Source: Winogradskyella ursingii (GTDB taxonomy: Bacteria > Bacteroidota > Bacteroidia > Flavobacteriales > Flavobacteriaceae). Taken from it: a DNA stretch of 64,000 bases. A program made the position numbers and the translations under genes. The notes under the pieces were generated by a model. It searched no databases. It worked only from the letters and a program-made list of their open reading frames with translations, and was not told where the DNA came from. This document shows positions 29,626-38,728 of this stretch, piece by piece (position 1 is the first letter of the stretch; every line of letters begins with the position of its first letter). The stretch covers positions 1-64,000 of the forward strand of contig NZ_JABFDH010000006.1 in assembly GCF_013403975.1 (NCBI RefSeq), given 5' to 3'.

Positions 29626-30585
29626 TTACAGCAGTTTTGCCAATTTAGAAAATTCATAACCGTTTAAAAGTGATTTTGCAGTCATTTTTCGCTTTCCCGG
29701 AAGCTGAATTTCATTTATTATTATATAGCCTCCTTCGCAAGCTGCTTTCAATTCATCTTTAGAAGAAATTAATGTTCCGAAGTCATAATTATGCTGGTCT
29801 GTTTCTTTCTTTACATCAAAAATCTTCACTGTAAGTTTTTCCTCATTTCCATCTTGGAGATAGCACCAAGCTGCAGGAAAGGGATTAAGACCACGAATTT
29901 TGTTATATATTGTATCCATGGACTGTGTCCAATCTATTTTGCTATTATCGCGATTAAGTTTATAAGCGGTTTTAAGGTCTTCTGATTTTGGTTGAATTTT
30001 AGTTGAAACTTTATTCTCTTCAATTTGTTTCACGGTTTTAATAACAAGTTCACTGCCTAATTTCATTAGTGTGTCGTGTAATTCTCCAACGGTAGTATTA
30101 GCGTGAATAGGTGTGGCTTCGCTAAGTATAATAGCTCCTGTGTCAATTTTTTCGTCTATAAAAAATGTGGTGACGCCAGTTTGGGTTTCTCCATTGATTA
30201 TAGCCCAATGGATGGGAGCTGCACCTCTATAATGTGGTAATAGAGAGGCGTGAAGATTAAATGTGCCATATTTTGGCATTTGCCAAACTACCTGAGGCAA
30301 CATTCTAAAAGCGACTACAATCTGTAGGTTAGCATTTAGATTTTTCAATTCTTCTATAAAGCTCGTGTCTTTCAAATTTGTAGGTTGCATAATTTTTAAA
30401 CCGGCTTTTAAAGCAAATTCCTTCACTGCAGAAGCTCGCAATTTACGGCCACGACCTGCAGGTCTATCCGGAGCCGTAATAACTCCTACGACATTATAAC
30501 CATTATCTATTAAGTTTTTTAAGGTGGCTACTGCAAAATCTGGAGTGCCCATAAAAACAATACGTAAATCGCGTTTTGTTGTCAT
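29626..30585 (-). CDS. fmt: Methionyl-tRNA formyltransferase
   Basis: A 319-aa enzyme transferring a formyl group from 10-formyl-THF to Met-tRNAfMet. The N-terminal Rossmann domain shows IVFMGTPDFAVATLKNLI and VVGVITAPDRPAGRGRKL, and the catalytic SLLPHYRGAAPIHWAIINGE contains the expected Asn/His/Asp region (NLHASLLPHYRG, then GVTTFFIDEKIDTGAI). The C-terminal barrel includes KLNRDNSKIDWTQS and AAWCYLQDG. Length is normal. The start overlaps the recQ stop by 4 bp, so fmt is the last gene of an AAA-recQ-fmt operon. Confidence 0.97.
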   Translation of the reverse strand: MTTKRDLRIVFMGTPDFAVATLKNLIDNGYNVVGVITAPDRPAGRGRKLRASAVKEFALKAGLKIMQPTNLKDTSFIEELKNLNANLQIVVAFRMLPQVVWQMPKYGTFNLHASLLPHYRGAAPIHWAIINGETQTGVTTFFIDEKIDTGAIILSEATPIHANTTVGELHDTLMKLGSELVIKTVKQIEENKVSTKIQPKSEDLKTAYKLNRDNSKIDWTQSMDTIYNKIRGLNPFPAAWCYLQDGNEEKLTVKIFDVKKETDQHNYDFGTLISSKDELKAACEGGYIIINEIQLPGKRKMTAKSLLNGYEFSKLAKLL

Positions 30586-32477
30586 ATAAGTATATAGGTG
30601 TTGGAGGTTGTAACTTTAAGCTTGTTCAATTCTATTAATTCGGTCAGTCCGTTTAAAAGTTCTTTTTCGGTACAATTTATTTGATTTAATAGCTGTCGCG
30701 AAGATAAGGCTTCTTTTTTGAGGGCATTTGTGATGTCATTAAGAATGTTGGTTTGGTTCTGCTCACTCGTTTTGGTCTTTTGTTGAAGACATACAGAGCA
30801 CTTGCCACATCTTTTTTTCTGCTTCTCACCAAAATAGGATAGTAATTGTATGTTTTTACAAATTTTCTCATTTTTCACATAGCCCATAACCGCCTCAATT
30901 TGGTTATGCTTAAGTGTATGCTGTTGTCTAATATTTTTTGCAAGAGGGTTAATAGTGATATCATCTTCTCGCGGTTTTAGAAAAGTGATTTCAGAATCTG
31001 TATTTGCTATTTCCAGACTTATAATACCGTCTTTTTCTAATTGATTTAATTGTTCAATGATCCTCTTTTCAGAAAGATTGGATTTGTGTGCCACCAAGTT
31101 TAGATTCACTTTGGTTACATAATCAAAAATCCCTCCATAAGTTCTTAGAAATATTTTTACCAACAGGTTGAATTCTAGATTGTTCTCGAGATATTGAAAC
31201 AAAGTATTATTAGTGACTAAAAATTGAATCTTTGTCCTAAAATTAAATTGCTGTTCTAATGCAATTACAGCATTTCTGTCAAGAGCAACCAAAACATTAT
31301 AAGTAATACTTGCGTTTAGTTTGTAAGTGTTGCAAAACGTCCTAAAATCTAACTGATGTAAGGTGTTTTCACCTTCACCATATGGTATCTGAAAATAATT
31401 ACAGAGCTTATTGTACACCTTTTTTACATAATCAATAGAGGGTAAAGCACCCAAAAACTGACTTTTTAGGCGGTCTTCATCTATATGCTGCTTAAGGATA
31501 AAAGCATAGGCGTCTTCTCCATTTCGGCCAGCACGTCCCGCTTCTTGGTAGTAGCTTTCTAAACTTTCGGGTAAATTGAAATGAATGACCGTCTTAACAT
31601 CTGCTTTGTCAATTCCCATCCCAAAAGCCGTCGTCGCAACCATGATTTGTTTTTGGTTATTGGTCCATTGATTAAAACGTTCTTGTTTTTCTTTGTTGGT
31701 GATTCCTCCGTGATAAAATGTGGATGAAAAACCTTTTGCGTTTAAATAGGTGTGAATGTCTTTTGTAGCTTGTCTATTTCTAACATAAATAATTGATGAG
31801 CCTTTATGTGTATTTAAAATGTGCTCTAACTGAAAGTGCTTATCATCTGAATGAATTACGTGATAGGCTATATTTGGTCGTTCAAAAGAGGCCCTAAAAA
31901 TTTTAGGAGAAACAAAATCGAGATTTTTTATGATGTCATCTACAATATCGAGTTTTGCTGTAGCCGTTAAGGCAATACAATTAACTTGCGGATGCATTTG
32001 TCGTAAAACTGAAATATGGTTGTAGGCAGGTCTAAAATCGTTTCCCCATTGACTAATACAATGTGCTTCATCTACAGCTATAAGATTGATTTTCATCTGC
32101 TGAAGACGTTCCTTTACCAACTGTTGTTGTAAGCGCTCTGGTGATAAGTACAAAAATTTGTAATTACCATAAATGCAATTGTCTAATTGAGTGTCAAGTT
32201 CTGAATATGATATGCCTGAAGTTAGCGCAATAGCTTTTATACCTTTAGATTTTAATGTATTTACTTGATCTCTCATCAAGGCTATTAATGGAGAAATAAC
32301 AATGCAAATTCCTTCTTGTAGCAATGCAGGTATTTGAAAGCAAATCGATTTTCCACCTCCTGTTGGTAATAAGGCAAACGTATCCTCTCCGTTTAAAACC
32401 GAAGTGATTATCTCTTCTTGCAATGGCCTAAAGGAAGTGTGGTTCCAATAGCGTTCTAAAACTTCAATAGGATGCAT
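30582..32477 (-). CDS. recQ: ATP-dependent DNA helicase RecQ
   Basis: A 631-aa 3'-5' DNA helicase for recombination and fork repair. Motifs in order: FRPLQEEIITSVLNGED, Walker A LLPTGGGKSICFQIPAL (about 37-53), VDEAHCISQWGNDFRP (aromatic-rich loop), ALTATA, STFYHGG, VATTAFGMGIDKADV and QEAGRAGRNGE (motif VI). The zinc-binding Cys set ICKNIQLLSYFGEKQKKRCG plus KCSVC is present near 540-565. The winged-helix domain follows; a clear HRDC domain is not obvious, so this is the shorter RecQ form. It overlaps the start of fmt and abuts the AAA gene upstream. Confidence 0.96.
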   Translation of the reverse strand: MHPIEVLERYWNHTSFRPLQEEIITSVLNGEDTFALLPTGGGKSICFQIPALLQEGICIVISPLIALMRDQVNTLKSKGIKAIALTSGISYSELDTQLDNCIYGNYKFLYLSPERLQQQLVKERLQQMKINLIAVDEAHCISQWGNDFRPAYNHISVLRQMHPQVNCIALTATAKLDIVDDIIKNLDFVSPKIFRASFERPNIAYHVIHSDDKHFQLEHILNTHKGSSIIYVRNRQATKDIHTYLNAKGFSSTFYHGGITNKEKQERFNQWTNNQKQIMVATTAFGMGIDKADVKTVIHFNLPESLESYYQEAGRAGRNGEDAYAFILKQHIDEDRLKSQFLGALPSIDYVKKVYNKLCNYFQIPYGEGENTLHQLDFRTFCNTYKLNASITYNVLVALDRNAVIALEQQFNFRTKIQFLVTNNTLFQYLENNLEFNLLVKIFLRTYGGIFDYVTKVNLNLVAHKSNLSEKRIIEQLNQLEKDGIISLEIANTDSEITFLKPREDDITINPLAKNIRQQHTLKHNQIEAVMGYVKNEKICKNIQLLSYFGEKQKKRCGKCSVCLQQKTKTSEQNQTNILNDITNALKKEALSSRQLLNQINCTEKELLNGLTELIELNKLKVTTSNTYILI

Positions 32478-33019
32478 TACTGTAAATTTAAGGCATCAAG
32501 TACAAAATCGGTACGTTTTTTAATGGATTCAAATGGGACATCAATCAAATTGTAGCCAAATCGGTGGTACGTTTTGAGTAAGTGTTCATGAATAATTGTA
32601 GCTTGTTCAAAGTTTTCGTAACGTTGATCATCGCTCGTAAATATAGTCTCCCAAGGTGCTAAAACAAAAACCATATCATAGCGACTAGATTTGGATGCAT
32701 CGATAAACTTTTGAGGATAGTCATCACCGATATAATCCATATAAGCCAAAATATCAGGAATCCCACGATCTAAGAAAATAACGTCAGATGTTTCTTTTGA
32801 AGCATTTTTAAATTGAGTGGATCGACCTTCTAAAAGTTTTTCGCTAAATAGCAACGGTTCAGTTAAAAAGAGTTGTTCAATCCCTTGTTCTCGGGCCTCT
32901 AAAGTAATTTGTCTTGAAATTTCTTCGTAACAGAGGTGACCACGACTTATCAATTCATTTATAATAGAAGATTTCCCAGTACCTGGACCACCTGTAATAA
33001 CAACTTTTTTTGGCTTCAA
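32477..33019 (-). CDS. AAA_28-type ATPase/kinase
   Basis: A 180-aa P-loop protein resembling the AAA_28/NadR-kinase group. Visible are VITGGPGTGKSSIINELISR (Walker A, residues 7-26), CYEEISRQITLEAREQG, DVIFLDRGIPDILAYMDYIG (acidic motif) and VFVLAPWETIFTSDDQRYE (lid region). Such proteins may phosphorylate small substrates such as nucleosides or nicotinamide riboside, but the substrate is unknown. It is the first gene of the operon with recQ; its stop overlaps the recQ start by one base. Confidence 0.8.
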   Translation of the reverse strand: MKPKKVVITGGPGTGKSSIINELISRGHLCYEEISRQITLEAREQGIEQLFLTEPLLFSEKLLEGRSTQFKNASKETSDVIFLDRGIPDILAYMDYIGDDYPQKFIDASKSSRYDMVFVLAPWETIFTSDDQRYENFEQATIIHEHLLKTYHRFGYNLIDVPFESIKKRTDFVLDALNLQ

Positions 33020-33083
33020 ATTGGCAATGTTTTTGCTGTAAATTTCGTGATTAATATTGATACCTAAAAATATAAAGATAATG

Positions 33084-33091
33084 TATCTTTG
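33084..33091 (+). promoter_or_regulatory. TAnnTTTG promoter element of DUF493/DUF4290 unit
   Basis: TATCTTTG fits the Bacteroidota -7 element. A TTG lies about 24 bp upstream (33057-33059), slightly farther than usual. Transcription would start near 33098, which supports ATG 33110, not 33089, as the start of the DUF493 gene. Confidence 0.6.
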
Positions 33092-33109
33092 CTACTGAAA
33101 AAATTGACT

Positions 33110-33403
33110 ATGGACAGTTCTAAAAAAACAGATGAGTTTTACGAAAAGCTCAAAGCACAATTGTATGACACAGCCCTTTGGCCAACTGAATATTTGTATA
33201 AGTTTATTGTAGTTTCAGAAGGCAGCGGAGTGGGTGATATTGAAGGATTATTTAACGGTCTTGGAGCTGTAATTACGACAAACGCATCTAAAAACGGAAA
33301 ATACACAAGTGTTTCTATTAACGTAAGAATGAAAAATCCCGAAGCGGTGATTGAAAAATATAAGGAAGTAGCCGAAAAAGTAGAAGGTGTAATTTCCCTT
33401 TAA
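33110..33403 (+). CDS. DUF493 family protein (YbeD-like)
   Basis: A 97-aa protein with the ferredoxin-like alpha/beta fold of DUF493. It shows KTDEFYEKLKAQLYDTALWP, TEYLYKFIVVSEGSGVGDIE and KNGKYTSVSINVRMKNPEAV, ending with the helix IEKYKEVAEKVEGVISL. The E. coli homologue YbeD lies next to lipoate genes; a regulatory, ACT-like role is suspected but not shown. ATG 33110 is preferred because an upstream in-frame codon at 33089 lies within the promoter element. DUF4290 and murA follow on the same strand. Confidence 0.9.
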   Translation: MDSSKKTDEFYEKLKAQLYDTALWPTEYLYKFIVVSEGSGVGDIEGLFNGLGAVITTNASKNGKYTSVSINVRMKNPEAVIEKYKEVAEKVEGVISL

Positions 33404-33493
33404 AAATTCTTTTAAGCTTCGTAATTTTTTGTACTTTGCAACAAAACCGAAATACTTCAGGTTTTAAAATTATTTACTACACATTTTACAATT

Positions 33494-34153
33494 TTGATTG
33501 ACGATTTAGAATACAACACAGAACGCGAGCATTTAATCATACCAGAATATGGACGCCATATGCAAAAGATGATTAATTATGCCAAATCACGCGAAACAAA
33601 AGAAGAAAGAAATAAAGTTGCCAAATCTATAATTGCCGTAATGGGCAATATACAGCCACATCTTAGAGATGTGCCAGATTTTCAGCATAAATTATGGGAT
33701 CAGTTATTTATTATGGCTGATTTTGAAATTGATGTGGACGCACCCTTTGGACAACCTTCAAAAGAAGAAATACAGGCAAGACCAGAACCCTTAAAATATC
33801 CACAAAATCATCCGAAATACCGCTTCTACGGTAATAATATAAAAACGATGATTGACGTGGCAGTAAGTTGGGACGAGGGAGAATTAAAAGAAGCTTTGAT
33901 TTTTACCATTGCCAACCACATGAAAAAGTGCTTTTTGAACTGGAATAAGGATACGGTCGAAGATGATGTTATTTTTGATCATTTGTATGAATTATCTGGT
34001 GGAAAAATTAACCTTAAAAATAAGGATGAAGACTTAAGTGATGCTTCAAGCTTAATGCGTACAAAATCCAAGTATGGTAATAGCAAAAGCAGTTCCAGCA
34101 AAAAGAACAATTCTAACAAGAAGAAATATTCCAATAACAGAAAGCGTTACTAA
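33494..34153 (+). CDS. DUF4290 family protein
   Basis: A 219-aa Bacteroidota-specific core protein. DDLEYNTEREHLIIPEYGRH opens the domain; FQHKLWDQLFIMADFEIDVD and RFYGNNIKTMIDVAVSW are strongly conserved in the family as I recall it. The C-terminal 35 residues are a basic, Ser/Asn/Lys low-complexity tail (SSSSKKNNSNKKKYSNNRKR) suggesting nucleic-acid contact. The start appears to be TTG at 33494. Function is unknown. It lies 6 bp upstream of murA, a conserved pairing suggesting coupled expression. GTACTTTG near 33431 is a possible promoter element. Confidence 0.88.
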   Translation: MIDDLEYNTEREHLIIPEYGRHMQKMINYAKSRETKEERNKVAKSIIAVMGNIQPHLRDVPDFQHKLWDQLFIMADFEIDVDAPFGQPSKEEIQARPEPLKYPQNHPKYRFYGNNIKTMIDVAVSWDEGELKEALIFTIANHMKKCFLNWNKDTVEDDVIFDHLYELSGGKINLKNKDEDLSDASSLMRTKSKYGNSKSSSSKKNNSNKKKYSNNRKRY

Positions 34154-34159
34154 AAGCGG

Positions 34160-35476
34160 ATGGGAACATTTAAAATTGAAGGAGGCCACCAATTAAAAGG
34201 AAAAATTCAGCCTCAGGGAGCAAAAAACGAAGCCTTACAAATTTTATGCGCAGTATTACTTACCGCAGAAAAAGTCACCATAAATAATATACCAGATATC
34301 ATTGATGTCAATAAACTAATAGCTTTGTTGAAAAAGCTAGGTGTTAAGATTGAAAAACTTGATAAGGGTACTTATACGTTTCAAGCAGATGATTTAAATT
34401 TAGATTATCTCAAATCAGCCGAATTTAAGGAAGATGGTAAAGGTCTAAGAGGATCTATTATGATTGTTGGTCCATTACTTGCGCGTTTCGGAGCAGGTTA
34501 TATTCCAAAACCAGGTGGTGATAAAATTGGTCGTCGTCGTTTAGATACGCATTTTGAAGGCTTTATTAATTTAGGTGCTAAATTTAGATATAATAAGGAG
34601 GAATTATTTTATGGTGTTGAGGCAGATAAACTAAAAGGCACTTACATGCTTTTGGACGAAGCTTCAGTTACAGGTACAGCTAATATTGTTATGGCTGCAG
34701 TATTGGCAGAAGGAACTACGACAATATACAATGCAGCATGCGAACCATACTTACAGCAATTGTGTAAAATGCTGAACCGTATGGGTGCAAAAATATCTGG
34801 TGTTGGTTCCAATCTATTAAAAATAGAAGGTGTTGATTCTCTTGGTGGAACTGAGCACAGAATGTTACCAGATATGATCGAAATTGGAAGTTGGATTGGT
34901 CTAGCTGCCATGACCAAAAGTGAATTGACTATAACCAATGTAAGTTGGGATGATTTGGGCCAGATACCAAACGTATTTAGAAAAATAGGCATCACAGTAG
35001 AGCGTCAAGGAGATGATATTTACATTCCTGCACATTTAGATGGTTATGAGGTTCAAAATTTTATAGACGGCTCTATCCTAACTATTTCTGACGCGCCTTG
35101 GCCAGGTTTTACGCCGGATTTATTGAGCATTATTCTTACGGTTTTAACTCAGGCAAGAGGTAGTGCTATTGTACATCAAAAAATGTTTGAAAGCCGATTG
35201 TTCTTTGTAGATAAATTAATTGATATGGGTGCGAAGATAATTCTTTGCGATCCGCACAGGGCAACAGTTATTGGGCACGATTTTAAATCGACATTAAAAG
35301 CTACCACCATGACTTCACCAGATATCAGAGCTGGAGTATCTTTGTTAATCGCAGCTCTTTCTGCAAAAGGAACTTCGACAATTCACAATATCGAACAAAT
35401 TGATAGAGGTTACGAAAATATTGCTGAGCGTTTAAGAGCCATTGGTGCTAAGATTGAGCGTTTGGAAGGAAACTAG
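34160..35476 (+). CDS. murA: UDP-N-acetylglucosamine 1-carboxyvinyltransferase
   Basis: A 438-aa enzyme for the first committed step of peptidoglycan synthesis: enolpyruvyl transfer from PEP to UDP-GlcNAc in the cytoplasm. The two-domain inside-out barrel is recognised from IEGGHQLKGKIQPQGAKNEA (with the Lys/Asn of the active site), the loop PKPGGDKIGRRRLDTH and the C-terminal ATTMTSPDIRAGVSLLIAAL. In the loop, Asp121 replaces the catalytic Cys attacked by fosfomycin in E. coli MurA (Cys115). Asp at this site is known from other bacteria and confers fosfomycin insensitivity. It forms a unit with the DUF4290 gene and ends at a bidirectional terminator. Confidence 0.97.
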   Translation: MGTFKIEGGHQLKGKIQPQGAKNEALQILCAVLLTAEKVTINNIPDIIDVNKLIALLKKLGVKIEKLDKGTYTFQADDLNLDYLKSAEFKEDGKGLRGSIMIVGPLLARFGAGYIPKPGGDKIGRRRLDTHFEGFINLGAKFRYNKEELFYGVEADKLKGTYMLLDEASVTGTANIVMAAVLAEGTTTIYNAACEPYLQQLCKMLNRMGAKISGVGSNLLKIEGVDSLGGTEHRMLPDMIEIGSWIGLAAMTKSELTITNVSWDDLGQIPNVFRKIGITVERQGDDIYIPAHLDGYEVQNFIDGSILTISDAPWPGFTPDLLSIILTVLTQARGSAIVHQKMFESRLFFVDKLIDMGAKIILCDPHRATVIGHDFKSTLKATTMTSPDIRAGVSLLIAALSAKGTSTIHNIEQIDRGYENIAERLRAIGAKIERLEGN

Positions 35477-35501
35477 TGCTAAAAAAATAAGCTTATAATG
35501 A

Positions 35502-35547
35502 AAAAAGTGTAAAATTAGTTTTGAGAAAAATTGATTTTACACTTTTT
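35502..35547. terminator. Bidirectional terminator between murA and NTF2-like gene
   Basis: AAAAAGTGTAAAAT (35502-35515) pairs perfectly with ATTTTACACTTTTT (35534-35547), with A and T tracts on both sides. It serves convergent transcripts from murA (plus) and 35568-35930 (minus). Confidence 0.85.
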
Positions 35548-35567
35548 AATTTAATACTGACTTGAGT

Positions 35568-35930
35568 TTATTCCATTGAATACAAAAACTGCTCACTAAC
35601 TATCTTCCCGTCGTTAACTTCAAAAACAGCAAGCTCTTCCATTTGCTGTCTACCTCTATCCTTAAAGGTCACGTCAAAATCCATTTTAGAAGTAAAATGG
35701 TTGCCTGCAACTACTGGTTCGCTTATTGAGCTACTGTGAAACTCTTCAACATTATCTAGCCATTCTTTGTTCTTATTCCAAACTTCTTGTTTGCCTGAAA
35801 TTTTTTCACCTGGCATTCCAGGCATTTCTTTGCTTACTATATTATCTGCATAAAGTTCATTAATGCACTCGAGGTTTTTACCTTCATTGCACATATTTTG
35901 CCATTTTTTGGCGACATCCCATGTTTTCAT
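35568..35930 (-). CDS. SnoaL/NTF2-like protein
   Basis: A 120-aa protein of the NTF2-like cone fold: VAKKWQNMCNEGKNLECINE (first helix), LYADNIVSKEMPGMPGEKIS, KQEVWNKNKEWLDNVEEFHS, then strands FTSKMDFDVTFKDRGRQQME and LAVFEVNDGKIVSEQFLY. Proteins of this type bind or turn over small molecules; no catalytic assignment is possible. It is a single gene convergent with murA, sharing a bidirectional terminator with it. Its upstream side opens onto a 580-bp gap. Confidence 0.85.
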   Translation of the reverse strand: MKTWDVAKKWQNMCNEGKNLECINELYADNIVSKEMPGMPGEKISGKQEVWNKNKEWLDNVEEFHSSSISEPVVAGNHFTSKMDFDVTFKDRGRQQMEELAVFEVNDGKIVSEQFLYSME

Positions 35931-36512
35931 ATTGTTTTGATTTTAAGATTGGTAAAATAAAGTTACTTAAAACAATATCATCTTATCTTAATTAATTGTT
36001 AGGATTTTGATGCAAAGAAAAAAGCCCCAAGACTAAAAGGGCTTTTTTGATTTAAAGAAAACGGTTATTTGGTTAAGAAACTTTTTTGTTTCTTAATTAA
36101 TAACGGAAGACTTTTTATTTTTATTGTTTAAAGACCTAAAAAACAGGGTTGTGATGTCTTAAAAATTAATTTAGAGTAGATATAAAAGTGCCGAGACAAC
36201 GATTGTGGGTTGTTTTACTTATATTTTATTTGTAACCTAAACTTAGCCACACAAACAATATATCATCACGATTAATAGATAATATTAATAGCCATTCTTC
36301 CTATGACAACAGATATTTATAAGTTTGTAGTTTAGCGTCCTAAATGGGTAAATATTGACAAAACGGAGATTATAAAAAAAGTTTATAAATTAGATGAATA
36401 ATATTTACCTCAGTCCAAAAGGCAGAACATTTAGCAACTGCGGAAAATTGTAAATTACTAATGAAGCAAGTAACGGTACAGCTGCATCTAATGAAGTTGT
36501 TATTAAATAATT
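35931..36512. other. 582-bp gap with orphan terminator and degenerate coding trace
   Basis: No intact gene is visible. A hairpin AAAAAGCCC...GGGCTTTTTT (36018-36047) with tracts on both sides looks like a bidirectional terminator but has no plus-strand gene before it. A second stem AAGAAAC/GTTTCTT lies near 36078-36098. Around 36399-36511 the plus strand reads YLSPKGRTFSNCGKL, a stop, then ITNEASNGTAASNEVVIK and a stop just before the next gene. This could be a decayed coding remnant or chance. A small RNA ending at the orphan terminator is another option. Confidence 0.35.
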
Positions 36513-37205
36513 ATGAACGAAAACAATAGCGAAATTTCTAAAAGCAAGTGGCCTCTATATATCTCTATATTCATAATTGCTGGTATTTTTGCTTCCTATT
36601 ATCTCATTCCCAATGTTCAGCAATTTTTAGATAACGCTTGGGATGTTCTAAGCAGCGACGATGAGCAAAAAATAAAAAATTGGGTTGATGGTTTTGGTTG
36701 GTTTGGGCCTGTAGTATTAGTATTGGCAATGATTGCTCAAATGTTTTTGTTAATCATCCCAACAGTGCTTCTCATGGTAGTATCCATTTTAGCTTATGGA
36801 CCAATTTGGGGAAGCCTAATAATAATAGCCGCTGTATATGCAGCTTCAAGTGTTGGATATATGATTGGACAATACTTCGGACAGACTTTTGTTCTCAAAC
36901 TTATAGGGAAAAAAACTGAAAATAGAATTGAACGTTTTATTAAAAATTATGGGTTTTGGGCTGTGGTTGTTACACGTTTAAATCCGTTTTTATCGAATGA
37001 TGCCATTAGTTTTGTTGGTGGAATCTTAAAAATGGGTTATTGGAGATTCATTGGTGCCACACTTATAGGTATTTTGCCGCTTACCATTTTCATCGCATTT
37101 GCAGGCGAAAGTACAGAAAACTTAAAAACCGGATTGCTCTATGGCTCGCTCGTTAGCTTACTTATTTTTGGCATTTATGTGTATTGGGACAAGAAGAAAA
37201 AATAA
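36513..37205 (+). CDS. TVP38/TMEM64 (DedA-like) membrane protein
   Basis: A 230-aa integral membrane protein with a short cytoplasmic N-terminus, a first membrane segment (WPLYISIFIIAGIFASYYLI, about 12-31) and a VTT/SNARE-associated domain. The domain includes GFGWFGPVVLVLAMIAQMFL, PTVLLMVVSILAYGPIWGSL and the re-entrant signature GYMIGQYFGQTFVLKLIGKK, then FVTRLNPFLSNDAISFVGG-like text (VVTRLNPFLSNDAISFVGGI). Related proteins are lipid scramblases or polyprenyl-phosphate flippases; the exact cargo is unknown. It is a stand-alone gene converging on the photolyase gene. Confidence 0.88.
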   Translation: MNENNSEISKSKWPLYISIFIIAGIFASYYLIPNVQQFLDNAWDVLSSDDEQKIKNWVDGFGWFGPVVLVLAMIAQMFLLIIPTVLLMVVSILAYGPIWGSLIIIAAVYAASSVGYMIGQYFGQTFVLKLIGKKTENRIERFIKNYGFWAVVVTRLNPFLSNDAISFVGGILKMGYWRFIGATLIGILPLTIFIAFAGESTENLKTGLLYGSLVSLLIFGIYVYWDKKKK

Positions 37206-37284
37206 ATGTATTCTAACTTATATTTAAAACGTCAAAGTTCGAGTTATAAATACAGCATCGATATTTAATAGATTAATTTTTGGA

Positions 37285-38589
37285 TTAATTCAATGCGGAT
37301 TTATACGTTTTTAAACAGCGTTCTCTTGCTTCTTTATGATCTACCATTTTTTCAGGATAATCTTCTGTTTCATATTCCTCGACCCATTTTTTAATGTACT
37401 TTTTATCTTTATCGAACTTATCAATTTGGGTGGTTGGATTAAATATTCTAAAATATGGTGCAGCATCAACTCCAGAACCAGCGACCCATTGCCAATTACC
37501 AACGTTACTTGCCATTTCATAATCGTGTAATTTTTCGGCAAAATAGGCTTCGCCCCAGCGCCAGTCTATCAATAAATGTTTGCACAGAAAACTGCCAACC
37601 AACATACGTACACGGTTGTGCATAAAACCACTTTCATTTAGTTGTCGCATTCCTGCATCAACAAGAGGGTAGCCCGTTTTTCCGTTTTTCCATTTTTCGA
37701 ATTCATCTTCATTGTTTCTCCATTCAATTCTGTCATATTTGGATTTGAAGGATTCATCTTTTGTTTTTGGATTGTGCCATAGAACTTGCATAAAAAATTC
37801 TCTCCAGATTAATTCCTGCCAAAAGATTTCATTCTTTTCGGCAATGGCCTTTTTTATCATTTTTCTAATGCTTACAGTACCGAAACGTAAATGAGGCCCA
37901 AGTCTTGAGGTAGCTTCCTTAGCCGGAAAATTTCTTTTGTCTTCATATTCCTGGATTAGGGTTGGTGTCACTTCGTAATCTTTAATCTCTTGTGATGATT
38001 TTTTAAATCCAATATCTGAAAGACTTAGATTTGGCAGCCGTGTGTTTTCAACTAAGTTCTCGAGATAATCGTTGGTATAGTATATTTTTAAATCGAATTC
38101 CTTGAATTTTTCTTTCCAAGTTTTCATATATGGTGTGTAAACTACGTATGGATCACCGTCTTGTTTAACCACTTCGCTTTTTTCGAAAATGACTTGGTCT
38201 TTATACGTTTTGAATTCAATATCGTTATTCTCCAGAAACTCTTTTATTTCTTTGTCGCGTTCTCTGGCATAAGGCTCATAATCATGGTTGGTGAAAACTG
38301 TATCAATATCGTGATCTTTAACTAAATTTTTATAAATATCAATTGGTTTACCGTGATACATGGCTATGCTACTGTCTTGCTCATCCTGTAGTGTTTGTCG
38401 CATCTTTTGAAGCGTGTTAAATATAAACGTAACACGTGCGTCGTCTTCAGGCAATTCATCTAAAATTTCAGAATCAAAAATAAAAATTGGTAAAACTGGA
38501 TGTTCTCCCTTAAGAGCTTCGTAAAAACCTACATTATCGTCTAATCTAAGATCTCTTCTGAACCAGAATACATTTATTTTTTTGCTCAT
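37285..38589 (-). CDS. phr: Class I deoxyribodipyrimidine photolyase
   Basis: A 434-aa light-driven DNA repair enzyme splitting cyclobutane pyrimidine dimers. The N-terminal antenna domain shows VFWFRRDLRLDDNVGFYEAL and PIFIFDSEIL. The C-terminal FAD domain shows ATSRLGPHLRFGTVSIRKM, IWREFFMQVLWHNP, TGYPLVDAGMRQLNESGFMH, NRVRMLVGSFLCKHLLIDWR and ASNVGNWQWVAGSGVDAAPY, with the Trp of the electron-transfer chain kept. It is the last gene of a long minus-strand run. Upstream intergenic 38590-38728 contains partly palindromic GAGA/TCTC text without a clear site. Confidence 0.96.
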   Translation of the reverse strand: MSKKINVFWFRRDLRLDDNVGFYEALKGEHPVLPIFIFDSEILDELPEDDARVTFIFNTLQKMRQTLQDEQDSSIAMYHGKPIDIYKNLVKDHDIDTVFTNHDYEPYARERDKEIKEFLENNDIEFKTYKDQVIFEKSEVVKQDGDPYVVYTPYMKTWKEKFKEFDLKIYYTNDYLENLVENTRLPNLSLSDIGFKKSSQEIKDYEVTPTLIQEYEDKRNFPAKEATSRLGPHLRFGTVSIRKMIKKAIAEKNEIFWQELIWREFFMQVLWHNPKTKDESFKSKYDRIEWRNNEDEFEKWKNGKTGYPLVDAGMRQLNESGFMHNRVRMLVGSFLCKHLLIDWRWGEAYFAEKLHDYEMASNVGNWQWVAGSGVDAAPYFRIFNPTTQIDKFDKDKKYIKKWVEEYETEDYPEKMVDHKEARERCLKTYKSALN

Positions 38590-38728
38590 ATTTTTATTTA
38601 ATTATGATGTCAATTCGAGAGGTTTCAAAAATTGTGAAACTTGAATTAGCATCGAGAATTATTGAAAACTTCTCGATAGAATTTTTATCGTACCTTAAAA
38701 AACCACACGAAATGACAAGTATTAGTCA

